From Rhizobium sp. Q54 (GTDB taxonomy: Bacteria > Pseudomonadota > Alphaproteobacteria > UBA828): a stretch of DNA of 58,417 bases. The translations under genes and the position numbers were made by a program. The stretch lies in assembly GCA_945892755.1 (NCBI GenBank), contig CAMDDO010000002.1, forward strand, positions 1 through 58,417, read 5' to 3'. The notes beneath the pieces were generated by a model that had not been told where the DNA came from, did no database searches, and saw nothing but the letters and a program-made list of their open reading frames with translations. Positions 1 to 9,380 of this stretch are shown here, piece after piece (position 1 is the first letter of the stretch; each line of letters starts with the position of its first letter).

Positions 1-555
<555 letters not shown>

Positions 556-570
556 GAACGGGAGGCAGGG

Positions 571-1290
571 ATGCGGCTACTGCTCGTCGGCGTTGCGTTC
601 GCGCTGGTCGCGTTAGTGCTCGTTCCGATAAGTCGCACCGCGCGGGCGGATTCTCAGACTCGCGTTTTTCAGATATCGTGCTTGCCCGAGATCAATCTGT
701 TCGAGATTCGTGACTTCGGTTATTCAGATGAACTGAGTGGCCTGGTCAATGATGCGAATTACGATCTAACGAAAATAGGTCACGCATTCTATTCGCCTAT
801 TTTGGCCTATGAAGCCCTTTTTGATCCTTCAAATAAATATCGTGAGAGTCCCACTGAAGCTCCGACAATGTTCGAATGCACCCTTCAAACAGACGCGGTG
901 GCGCTTTACGTCGTCCCGCACGGGTCGCGGGGCCCGCCGGATGATATTTTGGTCTCGCTGAGCATTGGGGGGCGCTGGGTGGTAGACAATGTGCCATTCG
1001 CGTTGTGCGAGGATAGAGGCCCGATCACGCGACTGGCCTATGAGGGAGGCTTAAACCTCGTGAGCTTCGATGGACGTTTTGGCGGCGTTTGGCCCGACAA
1101 GATAGACTCAACAGATGTCACGAAGAATGCACGGCGGACTTTCAGCTACAACGGCTCCACGCTGAGCGTTTGGGATTCTTCCTCTGAGACCATGAAACCG
1201 CTTCCTGGCCCTCTGACCGCGATAGACCTCGACTATTTCCAAAGCACGTCGAGCCAAAGCTATGGCGAGCCGGCGGCCAATTGCTCTTGA
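571..1290 (+). CDS. Exported four-cysteine protein of unknown function, copy A
   Basis: The product has 239 residues and begins with a typical Sec signal peptide: a hydrophobic stretch at about residues 3-20, then a likely AxA-type cleavage near TARADS. A GGGAGG-like ribosome site lies just before the ATG. I do not recognise the family. The mature part has exactly four cysteines also present in the paralogue at 1399-2139: ISCLP, FECTL, LCEDRGP and the C-terminal NCS, suggesting two disulfides. The two copies also share ITRLAYEG and GRFGGVWPD blocks. Base composition is visibly lower in G+C than in the flanking core genes, suggesting transfer or relaxed composition. The product is probably periplasmic or secreted. 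Confidence 0.75.
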   Translation: MRLLLVGVAFALVALVLVPISRTARADSQTRVFQISCLPEINLFEIRDFGYSDELSGLVNDANYDLTKIGHAFYSPILAYEALFDPSNKYRESPTEAPTMFECTLQTDAVALYVVPHGSRGPPDDILVSLSIGGRWVVDNVPFALCEDRGPITRLAYEGGLNLVSFDGRFGGVWPDKIDSTDVTKNARRTFSYNGSTLSVWDSSSETMKPLPGPLTAIDLDYFQSTSSQSYGEPAANCS

Positions 1291-1398
1291 TTATCTGCAA
1301 ACATCAGAAGGGATACGCGGCAATAGCGTCCGAAAATGTTGCGGTCATCCACCAGCTAGACAACCTTCGGCGCGGTGCGCTTGAGGATGGAGTCAATA

Positions 1399-2139
1399 AT
1401 GCGGCTCTGGGTTATCGGCATCGCTCTCATGCTCACGATTCTGGCACTGCTGCCCATGAGCCGCGCCGCGCGGGCGGATGCTCAGACTCAAGTTTTTCTG
1501 GTTTCGTGTTTGCCGGGGGCGAATCTGTTCGAGATTCGCGACATCGGTTCCTTCGACGAGCCGAGCGGCTTGGTCGCGGGTTCAACCCATGATCTGACGG
1601 AGAAAGTTCATGCGCTCTATTCGCCTGCTTGGGCCTATTATCGGCCCGATATTCCTTCGGACGTCCAAGAGGAAACCATCGATCTCGAATTCATGCTTCA
1701 TGTTACGTATTTCGAATGCAGGCTCACGGCGAACGCAGTTAAGCTGACCATCGTTCCGGTTTTTTCTGGCAGGGAATACGGAGGCGCGGTACGGGACATC
1801 AGGGTCTCTCTTCGCATTGCGGATCGCTGGGTCGTCGAAAATGTGCCGTTCGCGCCATGCGAAGACAGAGGCCCGATCACGCGCCTTGCCTATGAGGGAG
1901 ACCATTGGAGCGTCAGCTTCGAGGGGCGTTTCGGCGGCGTTTGGCCCGATAATATGAGTTCGAGCGAGGTCTGGGACAATCGCCAAAGGCGCTATCGCTA
2001 TGGCGACGCCAAACTAATCCTGTGGGATACGATCAAACGAGATCGGAGATCGCTGCCAATCCCGTTGACGGCCAAAGACCTCGACTATTATCAGGACACT
2101 TCGAGAGAAAGTTTCGGACGGCCCATATCGGATTGCTAA
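1399..2139 (+). CDS. Exported four-cysteine protein of unknown function, copy B
   Basis: This 246-residue protein is a tandem paralogue of the gene at 571-1290. The ATG at 1399 is preferred over one at 1375 because the signal peptide then aligns with copy A and GGATGGAG precedes it. The signal peptide spans about residues 1-24 (AARADA). It keeps the four cysteines (VSCLP, FECRL, PCEDRGP, C-terminal DC) and the WVVENVPFAPC and GRFGGVWPD blocks. It diverges mainly in the middle, where it has an insertion of about ten residues. The gap to copy A is about 108 nt with no obvious gene. Function is unknown; paired retention suggests related but distinct ligands or targets. Confidence 0.75.
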   Translation: MRLWVIGIALMLTILALLPMSRAARADAQTQVFLVSCLPGANLFEIRDIGSFDEPSGLVAGSTHDLTEKVHALYSPAWAYYRPDIPSDVQEETIDLEFMLHVTYFECRLTANAVKLTIVPVFSGREYGGAVRDIRVSLRIADRWVVENVPFAPCEDRGPITRLAYEGDHWSVSFEGRFGGVWPDNMSSSEVWDNRQRRYRYGDAKLILWDTIKRDRRSLPIPLTAKDLDYYQDTSRESFGRPISDC

Positions 2140-2217
2140 GGTCGTGGCTCGGGCAGGCTTCCAAAAATAGAGAATTCGCCATGCTTCCGAAACGCTCACT
2201 GTTGAATGGCGAGCAGT

Positions 2218-2868
2218 CTATGAATCCTCGGTGGCGCTCTTAATCAAGTCGTAAATCTCGGTGTTGCGTGTCTCAGGGATCGGCGATGCTCGATGAGATT
2301 CTTCGGCCGCAGCTTCCCAATTGCGTGCCGTCAATGCCGCCCGCAATTTTGGCCAGTCGCCCTTAATGAAGCCCGCCCCGAGGTTCCAACCCATGTCGAA
2401 CATGGCCTCTTGAACAGAACCAGGAAGCTGATCGAAACTGATATCAACCTTTTGGAAATTTTCATTCAATTGGTCGCGTAGCCTCAAGAGCTTCTTCGTG
2501 AGTGCGAAGCCGATTGTGGCATTGGAAAGTTCGAACTCCGTCTCCTCATCGAATTCTTGCGCCTTGATATGCTGCCCATGGGGCAGCAAGGAGACGTAGT
2601 CCCATTCGGCCTTGGCATCGGGAGGCGGAACGGTCCGCTTGGTTTTCTTGTGCCGCCACGAGTAGAACCCGACATCGGGCCGCGGCAGTAGAAACCCCAC
2701 CCCGACCGTGACGTTGCCCTTGGTATCGAGATACATGTGGTTGACCCAGCCTTCGTGACGGCGGAGCCGCTCTTTCACACGCAGCTTCATGCCGGCGGTA
2801 TCGATGCGCTCGCCCTCGTGCTCCGACGTGCGATCGAACGCGACGCTGAGATCAAGGTCCTCGGCCAT
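2218..2868 (-). CDS. GH24 (T4-type) lysozyme-like muramidase
   Basis: The 216-residue product carries a phage-type lysozyme domain. The T4 catalytic triad spacing is exact: Glu39 in RHEGW, Asp48 in YLDTKG and Thr54 in VTVGVG give offsets of 9 and 6, as in T4 lysozyme (E11, D20, T26). A later MGWNLGAG...WPKLRAAL region fits the C-terminal lobe. The start at 2868 is chosen because GGGAG lies 8-9 nt upstream; an upstream ATG at 2937 lacks such a site. No signal peptide is seen, so export would need a holin, a secretion system or lysis. An N-terminal extension of about 30 residues precedes the domain. G+C is lower than in its neighbours. It faces the exported pair at 571-2139. Confidence 0.8.
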   Translation of the reverse strand: MAEDLDLSVAFDRTSEHEGERIDTAGMKLRVKERLRRHEGWVNHMYLDTKGNVTVGVGFLLPRPDVGFYSWRHKKTKRTVPPPDAKAEWDYVSLLPHGQHIKAQEFDEETEFELSNATIGFALTKKLLRLRDQLNENFQKVDISFDQLPGSVQEAMFDMGWNLGAGFIKGDWPKLRAALTARNWEAAAEESHRASPIPETRNTEIYDLIKSATEDS

Positions 2869-2942
2869 AAGCGCTCTCCCTCGGTCGGTTGATGGGAAAC
2901 AATAACTGGAAATATCCCACTGATCAAGCGCGGCCAAGAGCC

Positions 2943-2982
2943 CGAAACGAGCGAGGGGGCCGTTAGGCCCCCTCGTGTTTCA
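2943..2982 (-). terminator. Bidirectional-looking hairpin terminator after petC
   Basis: GAGGGGGCC at 2953-2961 pairs perfectly with GGCCCCCTC at 2966-2974 around a GTTA loop. The outer flanks GAAAC (2944-2948) and GTTTC (2977-2981) extend the pairing. It lies immediately downstream of petC on the minus strand and upstream of the lysozyme gene, and ends in TTT on both strands. Confidence 0.8.
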
Positions 2983-2999
2983 ACCGATGCGCCGTGGCC

Positions 3000-3770
3000 T
3001 CAGGTCACGCGCGACCAGACGCGCACATTGATGGCGTAGAGCACCGCGGTCAGCAGCCCGATGAAGATGAGCACCTTCAAGCCCACCGCCTTGCGCTCTT
3101 CGAGCTCGGGCTCGGCCGCCCAAGCCATGAAGGTGACGACATCGTGCGCCATATTGGCGACGCTTGCCTCGGTGCCGTCTTCATAGGTCACCTGCCCGTC
3201 GCTCAAGGGCGGCGGCATGGCGATCTGATGGCCCGGGAAATACTTGTTGTAGGCCATGCCCTCGCCGAGCGCGAAATCGGCCGGCGGTTCCTCATAGCCA
3301 GTCAAGATGGCATAGATATAGCCCTCGTGCCCATCGCGCCCCTTGGTGACCAACGAGAGGTCGGGCGGGTTGGCGCCATTATTGGACGCGCGCGCCGCCT
3401 TCTCATTGGCGAACGGGTTCGGGAAATGGTCGGAGAGCCGGCCCGGCCGCTCGAACATCTCACCCTCGTCATTCGGGCCGTCCGGAATTTGATAGCCCTC
3501 GGCGATCGCCTTGGCCTCGTCATTGCCGAGGCCGAGGGCGACCAGATTGCGAAAGGCGATGTATTTGAGCCCATGGCACGCCGCGCAGACTTCGCGATAG
3601 ACCTGGAGGCCGCGCTTCAAGGCCGGCTGATCGTATTTGCCAAAGATGCCGACATGCGGGAAGTCGGTGTGCGGCAGGGCGCCGCCTTCGGTCGCGGCGA
3701 ACGCCGCCGGGGTCAGGCCGGCGAGACCGAGCACGAGAGCGGCCGAGGCCGCGGCGATGAGCCGGCGCAT
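3000..3770 (-). CDS. petC: Cytochrome c1 of the cytochrome bc1 complex
   Basis: This 256-residue periplasm-facing haem protein passes electrons from the Rieske centre to soluble cytochrome c. The signal peptide covers about residues 1-25 (ending PAAFAA). The haem-c attachment site CAACH is at residues 62-66 and the axial methionine is in AMPPPL at about residue 185. A single C-terminal membrane anchor lies at about residues 228-247. It is the last gene of the petABC operon: its ATG shares one base with the petB stop (TGATG). A strong hairpin follows it. Confidence 0.96.
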   Translation of the reverse strand: MRRLIAAASAALVLGLAGLTPAAFAATEGGALPHTDFPHVGIFGKYDQPALKRGLQVYREVCAACHGLKYIAFRNLVALGLGNDEAKAIAEGYQIPDGPNDEGEMFERPGRLSDHFPNPFANEKAARASNNGANPPDLSLVTKGRDGHEGYIYAILTGYEEPPADFALGEGMAYNKYFPGHQIAMPPPLSDGQVTYEDGTEASVANMAHDVVTFMAWAAEPELEERKAVGLKVLIFIGLLTAVLYAINVRVWSRVT

Positions 3771-5020
3771 CAGTGCTTCTCCATCGCTGCGGCGGGTTGC
3801 GCCGGACCGCGCTTCTTCAAGACCGCCTCATGAATGCTTTCCGGCAGTGGCCGAGGCCGCTCGAGCTTGCCGAGGATCGGCATGATGATCAGGAAATGCG
3901 CGAAATAGTAGGCGGTGCAGATCCGGCTGATGACGATATAGACGCCCTCGGCCGGCTGCGCGCCGACCCAGCCGAGCACGATGCAATCGGCGAGGAAGAC
4001 CCAGAACAGCTGCTTGTAGATTGGCCGGAAGCGCGCGCTGCGAACCTTTGACGTGTCGAGCCAGGGCAAAATGAACAGCACCAGGATCGAGACCAGCATG
4101 GCGATCACGCCACCCAGCTTGTCCGGGATCGCACGGAGGATCGCGTAATAGGGCAGGAAGTACCATTCCGGCACGATGTGTGACGGCGTTTGCAGCGGAT
4201 TCGCCTCCACATAATTGATCGTCTCGCCCAGCATGTTCGGCACGAAGAAGACGAAGACGAACAACACGAACAACATCGCGCCCATCCCGAACATGTCGCG
4301 GATCGTGTAATAGGGATGGAAGGGAATAGTGTCCTTGGCGCTCTTGATGTCGATGCCGAGCGGGTTGTTCGAGCGGCGGTGGTGCAGCGCCCAAATGTGC
4401 AGGATCACCACGCCGACGATGATGAACGGCAGGAGGTAGTGCAGGGCGTAGAACCGGTTGAGCAGCGGGTTGTCGACGCCGAAGCCGCCCCACAGCCACT
4501 CGACCACGCCGCCGCCGATCCACGGGATCGCCGAAAACAAATTGGTGATCACGGTGGCGGCCCAGAAGCTCATCTGGCCCCAGGGCAGCACATAACCGGT
4601 GAACGCCGCGCCCATCATGAGGAAAAGAAGGACGATGCCGAGCCACCACAAGATCTCGCGCGGCGATTTATACGAGCCGTAATAGAGGCCGCGGAAGATA
4701 TGGATATAGACCACGGCGAAGAACATCGAGCCGCCGTTCATGTGGGCATAGCGCATCAGCCAGCCCCACTCCACCTCGCGCATGATGCGCTCGACCGAAT
4801 CGAACGCCATGTCGACGTGCGGCGTATAGTGCATCGCCAGCACGATGCCGGTGACGATCTGCCAGACCAGCATGATCCCGGCGAGCGAGCCGAAATTCCA
4901 CCAATAGTTCAGATTCTTCGGCTCGGGAAAATCGGTCAGATTGTGGTTCATCCAGCTGAACACGGGCAGCCGGTATTCGATCCACTGGGCAACCTTGTTG
5001 CGCGGCACCGGGGTGCTCAT
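3770..5020 (-). CDS. petB: Cytochrome b of the cytochrome bc1 complex
   Basis: This polytopic membrane subunit of 416 residues carries the two b haems and the Qo and Qi quinone sites. Recognisable blocks include the N-terminal WIEYRLPVF, the haem-ligand helix with [24 protein letters not shown], the Qo-loop PEWYF and a long run of hydrophobic helices. The frame is open upstream to 5251, but the start at 5020 ([10 protein letters not shown]) is right: it has a GGAGG-type site, matches the family N-terminus, and avoids overlap with petA. It sits between petA (17 nt upstream) and petC (1-nt overlap). Confidence 0.96.
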   Translation of the reverse strand: MSTPVPRNKVAQWIEYRLPVFSWMNHNLTDFPEPKNLNYWWNFGSLAGIMLVWQIVTGIVLAMHYTPHVDMAFDSVERIMREVEWGWLMRYAHMNGGSMFFAVVYIHIFRGLYYGSYKSPREILWWLGIVLLFLMMGAAFTGYVLPWGQMSFWAATVITNLFSAIPWIGGGVVEWLWGGFGVDNPLLNRFYALHYLLPFIIVGVVILHIWALHHRRSNNPLGIDIKSAKDTIPFHPYYTIRDMFGMGAMLFVLFVFVFFVPNMLGETINYVEANPLQTPSHIVPEWYFLPYYAILRAIPDKLGGVIAMLVSILVLFILPWLDTSKVRSARFRPIYKQLFWVFLADCIVLGWVGAQPAEGVYIVISRICTAYYFAHFLIIMPILGKLERPRPLPESIHEAVLKKRGPAQPAAAMEKH

Positions 5021-5037
5021 GAACGTTCCGGCCTCCC

Positions 5038-5598
5038 TCAGCCGATCTTGACGAGAGTGTCGGAGACGAATTGATAGGCCGGCACTTCGAGGTTCTTCGG
5101 CGCCGGTCCTTTGCGGATGCGCCCCGAGGTATCGTAATGCGAGCCATGGCAGGGGCAGAACCAGCCGCCGAAATCGCCGCGCGGATCGCCCTTCTTTGTC
5201 CCCAGCGGAATGCAGCCGAGATGGGTGCAGACACCCACGAGGACCAGCCATTCCGGCTTCGGCGCGCGTTCCTCGTCGGTCTGCTTGTCGCCCAGATCAT
5301 CGAGGCTGACCGCGCGCGCCGCATCGATCTCTTCTTGCGTCCGGCGCCGGACGAAGACCGGCTTGTTGCGCCACACCACGGTGACCGACTGGCCAACCTC
5401 GATCGCCGAGAGATCGACCTCGGTCGAGCTCAACGCCAGGGTATCCGCCGCCGGGTTCATCGTTTCCAAGAGCGGCCAGACGACCGCGATGGTCGCGATC
5501 GCGCCCATGGCGCCCGCGGTCAGGATCAGAAAATCCCGTCGCGTCTCGCCGGACGGCGGCGCCCCGGGCACGCCGTGTTGGTGGGATGTCTCCGCCAT
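5038..5598 (-). CDS. petA: Ubiquinol-cytochrome c reductase Rieske iron-sulfur subunit
   Basis: This 186-residue subunit takes the first electron from ubiquinol. A twin-arginine-like TRRDFL at about residues 19-24 precedes a single membrane anchor (about 25-45), the usual Tat-inserted topology. The [2Fe-2S] ligands are visible as CTHLGC (Cys124, His126; Cys129 disulfide) and CPCHGSHYD (Cys148, His151; Cys150 disulfide). It is the first gene of petABC. The operon promoter should lie in the roughly 240-nt gap shared divergently with trmL; no convincing -35/-10 pair was found there by eye. Confidence 0.96.
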   Translation of the reverse strand: MAETSHQHGVPGAPPSGETRRDFLILTAGAMGAIATIAVVWPLLETMNPAADTLALSSTEVDLSAIEVGQSVTVVWRNKPVFVRRRTQEEIDAARAVSLDDLGDKQTDEERAPKPEWLVLVGVCTHLGCIPLGTKKGDPRGDFGGWFCPCHGSHYDTSGRIRKGPAPKNLEVPAYQFVSDTLVKIG

Positions 5599-5842
5599 TG
5601 GTCCACCTTCGCTATCGTGGGAACTAGGCGCGTCTGGCGCCCCGAGAAATGCGGCATGCGGTCACACATCGCCTTTGGACGGGTCGGTCAGCCAGCCCCA
5701 CGACCACCCGCCCGCACGCGACTCAGCCCGTGCGGCCGGCGGTTGGCGTAGCACGGGCGCTCATTTTGAGCAAGATTGAACGGAGCCCCGCGGTGGCCGC
5801 CCGGTTGGCGGCTAATTGCTTCCTACTATTCATGAATCAGCC

Positions 5843-6316
5843 ATGCGACTCGCGCTTTATGAGCCGGACATCCCGCCCAATGTCGGCACCATGCTGAGGC
5901 TTTCCGCCTGCCTCGGGGTGGCCGTCGACATCATCGAGCCATGCGGCTTCCCGCTCGACGACCGCCGGCTGCGCCGCGCCGGCATGGATTATCTCGACCA
6001 TGTGTTGCTAACCCGCCACGCTTCGTTCGCTGCGTTTCTGGAGGCGCACGGTTGCGCCGAGCCACCGGGCCGGCTCGTGCTACTCACGACGCAGGGCGAT
6101 CTCGACTATCGTGCCTTTCGATTCGCGCCCTCGGACTGTCTTATGGTAGGGCGCGAGAGCGCGGGCGCGCCGCCGGCGGTGCACGAGGCGGCTTTCGCGC
6201 GGCTTCGAATCCCGATGCGCGCGGGTTTGAGATCGCTCAATGTCGCGCTGGCCTGCGCCATTGTATTGAGCGAGGCCTTGCGACAAACCAATGGCTTTCC
6301 GGGAGACGATGCATGA
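5843..6316 (+). CDS. trmL: tRNA (cytidine/uridine-34 2'-O)-methyltransferase, SpoU family
   Basis: This 157-residue trefoil-knot methyltransferase should 2'-O-methylate the wobble nucleotide of certain tRNA-Leu species using S-adenosylmethionine. Family signatures are the N-terminal [16 protein letters not shown], the cofactor-knot motif VGRESAGAP and the C-terminal [15 protein letters not shown]. The start at 5843 is preferred over 5816 because the family begins directly with this beta strand. The last four bases (ATGA) overlap the hemF start, indicating translational coupling. An intact tRNA-Leu(CAA), a plausible substrate, lies in this window at 54503. Confidence 0.9.
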   Translation: MRLALYEPDIPPNVGTMLRLSACLGVAVDIIEPCGFPLDDRRLRRAGMDYLDHVLLTRHASFAAFLEAHGCAEPPGRLVLLTTQGDLDYRAFRFAPSDCLMVGRESAGAPPAVHEAAFARLRIPMRAGLRSLNVALACAIVLSEALRQTNGFPGDDA

Positions 6317-7212
6317 ACGACGCGACCGAGCGGGATGCTGGGCGCCGGCCGAATCTGCCGCCAGGCGCTTCGTCCGAGGCGGACAAGGCGCGCGCCAGGG
6401 CCTGGTTCGAGCATTTGCGCGATGCCATTTGCGCGGCCTTTGAAGCCATCGAGAGCGATTATGACGGCCCCTTGAAGGTTCACGCGCCTGGCCGCTTCGA
6501 GCGCACGGCTTGGACCCGGCCGGAAGGCGGCGGTGGCGTGATGGCGCTGATGAAGGGCCGCGTGTTCGAGAAGGTCGGCGTCAACGTCTCGACCGTGCAC
6601 GGCGAATTTTCACCCGCCTTCCGCGCCCAGGTGCCCGGCGCGACGGAGGACCCGCGCTTCTGGGCGAGCGGCATTTCGCTGGTCGCGCATCTCTGCTCGC
6701 CCAAGGTGCCGGCGGTCCATATGAATACGCGGCACATCGTGACCACGACGCGCTGGTTTGGCGGTGGCGCCGACTTGACCCCCATGGTGGCGGACGCCGC
6801 CGATAGCGCCGTCTTTCACGCCGCGCTAAAACAAGCCTGCGATACCCATGATCCGGCCTATCACGCGCGCTACAAGGCCTGGTGCGACGACTATTTCTTC
6901 CTGCCCCATCGGGCTGAGCCGCGCGGCGTCGGGGGCATTTTCTACGACTATCTCAACACCGGCGATTTCGAGCGCGACTTCGGCTTTACGCGCGATGTCG
7001 GCCTCGCCTTTCTCGCGGTCTACCCCCAAATCGTGCGCCGGCACATGAACGACGCCTGGAGCGCCGCCGAGCGCGAGCACCAGCTCATCCGGCGCGGCCG
7101 CTATGTCGAATTCAATTTGCTTTATGACCGCGGCACCCAATTCGGGCTCAAGACCGGCGGCAATACCGAGGCGATCCTGATGTCGCTGCCGCCCGAGGCG
7201 CGTTGGCCTTAA
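6313..7212 (+). CDS. hemF: Oxygen-dependent coproporphyrinogen III oxidase
   Basis: This 299-residue cytosolic enzyme oxidatively decarboxylates coproporphyrinogen III to protoporphyrinogen IX in haem synthesis. Conserved blocks include [39 protein letters not shown], the acidic [22 protein letters not shown], and [16 protein letters not shown] followed by [17 protein letters not shown]. Length matches the family. It is translationally coupled to trmL by a 4-nt overlap. It requires molecular oxygen, consistent with the aerobic bc1 chain encoded nearby. Confidence 0.96.
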   Translation: MNDATERDAGRRPNLPPGASSEADKARARAWFEHLRDAICAAFEAIESDYDGPLKVHAPGRFERTAWTRPEGGGGVMALMKGRVFEKVGVNVSTVHGEFSPAFRAQVPGATEDPRFWASGISLVAHLCSPKVPAVHMNTRHIVTTTRWFGGGADLTPMVADAADSAVFHAALKQACDTHDPAYHARYKAWCDDYFFLPHRAEPRGVGGIFYDYLNTGDFERDFGFTRDVGLAFLAVYPQIVRRHMNDAWSAAEREHQLIRRGRYVEFNLLYDRGTQFGLKTGGNTEAILMSLPPEARWP

Positions 7213-7298
7213 TGCACCGGCGCGGTTGGCGGCGGGTTCGTCGCTCGCTACCATGTCAAAGCGGTGCCGCGATCGAAGGGCGCTCAAAGGGGGAAATC

Positions 7299-7856
7299 AT
7301 GGCGGGAATGAAACAAATGCTGTTCGGCGCCGTTATCGCGGGCGCGGTCATGATCGGCACCACGCTCTCGAGTCTCGCGGCCGATCTGCCGCTCAAGGCG
7401 TTCTTTGGCGTCTGGTCGGGCTCGGGCCTGGCGCGCAATGAGGAGAGCGACTATTTCGGGCTCACCATTCGCGACCTCGACGTCACCATCCAGGGCAACG
7501 GCAAGGGCTTCACGCTCGGTTGGACGACGGTCTTGCGCGAGGGCGGCGATCCCAAGAACGCGAAGGTCAAGCGCAAATCGGAAAGCCTGAATTTCCAGCC
7601 GACCGCGCGGCCCGGCATTTATGCGCCGAGCGAAAGCTCGCGCGATCCGGTCGGCGGCGGGCGCACCATTTGGGCGCGCGTCAAGGACCAGACCATCACG
7701 GTGAACACGCTCTCGGTGCTCGACGATGGCGGCTTCGAGCTGCAACGCTATGACCGCACCTTGACCGACCTCGGCCTCGAGCTCGACTTCATCAGCGTCC
7801 GCGACCACGGCATCGTGCGCCGCGTCACGGGGCGGCTCACCAAGCAGGCGAATTAA
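7299..7856 (+). CDS. Conserved exported protein of unknown function
   Basis: The 185-residue product has a signal peptide at about residues 1-25 (hydrophobic core, then SSLAADLP). The mature part reads as a beta-rich domain beginning LKAFFGVWSGSGLARN, a lipocalin-like GxW start, with later charged strands such as QTITVNTLSVLDDGGFELQRYDR that suggest a small barrel. The start at 7299 follows AAAGGGGGAAATC; an upstream frame extension to 7203 overlaps hemF and lacks a signal peptide. No catalytic motif is recognised. Its stop interlocks with that of the convergent gene in the 4-nt palindrome TTAA at 7853-7856. Confidence 0.75.
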   Translation: MAGMKQMLFGAVIAGAVMIGTTLSSLAADLPLKAFFGVWSGSGLARNEESDYFGLTIRDLDVTIQGNGKGFTLGWTTVLREGGDPKNAKVKRKSESLNFQPTARPGIYAPSESSRDPVGGGRTIWARVKDQTITVNTLSVLDDGGFELQRYDRTLTDLGLELDFISVRDHGIVRRVTGRLTKQAN

Positions 7857-9091
7857 GCGAGGCTCTTGCGCGCCAGCGCCGCGAGCTTCTCCAGCAGGTC
7901 TTTCCGATCAGGCACGAAGTCCTGCTCGATCCACCATTGCTCGATCTCGGCGAGCAACTGGCCGACCTGGGGGCCGGGCGGCACGCCGAGCTTGAGCGCG
8001 TCGGCACCCTTGATCGGCAATTCCCTCGGCACCCAGCGCGCGGCTTCATCGAGCATGGCGCGCCAGGGCGCGTCGTCGGTCGCGCCGGCTTCGGCCCAAG
8101 CGAGCAGCACGAGATCGCGCGTGAGCGCGGCGCCGCGCCGATAGAGCACGGGGCGAAGCGCGCGCGCATCGAAGCCGGCATCGAGCCGCTCGATCGGTCC
8201 GGCAAGGGCCGCAAGCCGCGCGGCGTCGGCGTTCGAGAGGCGCCAACGCACCGCGAGCTCATCGGTGACGCGCCCACGCACCAACGCGGCTAAACGGCGG
8301 ATCGCGTCGGCGGACTGATCGCCGGCCCGTTCTCGCGCGACCAGCGCGCGCAACCGGTCGAGCGCGCCATCTTCCGGCAGCACGTGGGCGAGCGCGCCGC
8401 ACTCGCGCATGCCGCGAAGCGCCTTCAGGGGCTCGGGCGCGGCCAGCAGCTTCTTCATTTCGGCCTGAACGCGCTCGCCCGAGAGCTTGGGCAAAAGATG
8501 CGCGCTCGCCTTGGCCGCCGCGAAGCCATCCTCATCAAACGCACCACGCCCGAACCAGGCGTAGAAACGAAAGAAGCGCAAAAGGCGCAAATGATCCTCG
8601 AGGATGCGTTGGCTCGCCTCGCCGACAAAGCGCACGCGGCCCGACTCAAGATCGGCGAGCCCGTTGAACGGATCATAAAGCGCGCCATCGGGCGCGAGGC
8701 TCATCGCGTTGAAGGTGAGGTCGCGCCGCGCCGCATCCGCCATCCAATCATCGGTGAAGGCGATGGTGGCGTGGCGGCCATGGCTTTCGACATCCACCCG
8801 AAGGGTTGTGATTTCGAAATGCTTGTGATCGATCACGGCCGTGATGGTGCCGTGCGCGATGCCGGTCGGCACGGCGCGGATATAGTCGCGCGCCAAGAGC
8901 GTCATCACCTTTTCAGGCGCATCGGGCGTCGCGATGTCGATGTCGGTGATGGCGCGTTCGAGCACGGTATCGCGCACACAGCCGCCGACGAAGCGGACCC
9001 GCGCACCGTCGGCTTGCAGCGCGCGCACCACGGCGATCGTCTCGGGCGCGCTCATCCAAGCGGTGGGCGCGATGCGTCGGACGGGCTCCAT
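7853..9091 (-). CDS. CCA tRNA nucleotidyltransferase / poly(A) polymerase family protein
   Basis: This 412-residue class II nucleotidyltransferase either adds the CCA end to tRNA or adenylates RNA. The head domain shows RFVGGCVRDTVL, the metal-binding carboxylates DIDIATPD, and the RRDLTFNAM motif that positions the base. The RNA-binding part follows with ILEDHLRLLRFFRFYAWFG. CCA is encoded in the tRNA-Leu of this window, so end repair is its likely job if it is a CCA enzyme; poly(A) polymerase activity cannot be excluded. The start at 9091 (MEPVRR) avoids overlap with the preceding DUF6111 gene; MSAPETIAVV at 9055 is an alternative. Confidence 0.88.
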   Translation of the reverse strand: MEPVRRIAPTAWMSAPETIAVVRALQADGARVRFVGGCVRDTVLERAITDIDIATPDAPEKVMTLLARDYIRAVPTGIAHGTITAVIDHKHFEITTLRVDVESHGRHATIAFTDDWMADAARRDLTFNAMSLAPDGALYDPFNGLADLESGRVRFVGEASQRILEDHLRLLRFFRFYAWFGRGAFDEDGFAAAKASAHLLPKLSGERVQAEMKKLLAAPEPLKALRGMRECGALAHVLPEDGALDRLRALVARERAGDQSADAIRRLAALVRGRVTDELAVRWRLSNADAARLAALAGPIERLDAGFDARALRPVLYRRGAALTRDLVLLAWAEAGATDDAPWRAMLDEAARWVPRELPIKGADALKLGVPPGPQVGQLLAEIEQWWIEQDFVPDRKDLLEKLAALARKSLA

Positions 9092-9104
9092 GAGCCAGCG
9101 TGTC

Positions 9105-9380
9105 CTATTCGAAATGGCCGGGCACGATCTTGCCGTCTTCGAAACGCGGCGGCACATAGGGTCGATCGCTGTCGCCGCCGGTCGAAAGACTATAGATCGC
9201 GAGACTGATCGCCATCAGCGCGACGCCCGCGGCGAGCAACCAGAGCCACGGCACGCGACGCAGATGCGCGGCCAGATCGCCTCGCCCCGCCATGATGCGC
9301 CGCGCCGCGATGACGTAAAGCACATAGAGCGCGGCCGGCAGCAGCAGCGGTACGACATAGGTCAGGAGAATGCGGATCAT
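9105..9380 (-). CDS. DUF6111-type small membrane protein
   Basis: This 91-residue protein has two hydrophobic helices, about residues 3-26 and 44-67, and a polar tail PYVPPRFEDGKIVPGHFE, the pattern of the DUF6111 family seen in alphaproteobacteria between NUDIX and tRNA nucleotidyltransferase genes. Its ATG overlaps the stop of the upstream NUDIX gene by four bases, so the two are probably co-translated. The function of the family is unknown. Confidence 0.8.
   Translation of the reverse strand: MIRILLTYVVPLLLPAALYVLYVIAARRIMAGRGDLAAHLRRVPWLWLLAAGVALMAISLAIYSLSTGGDSDRPYVPPRFEDGKIVPGHFE

Noticed and set aside
5021-5251. N-terminal extension of cytochrome b
   Set aside because: The open frame continues upstream only because it is petA read in another frame; the family N-terminus starts at 5020.
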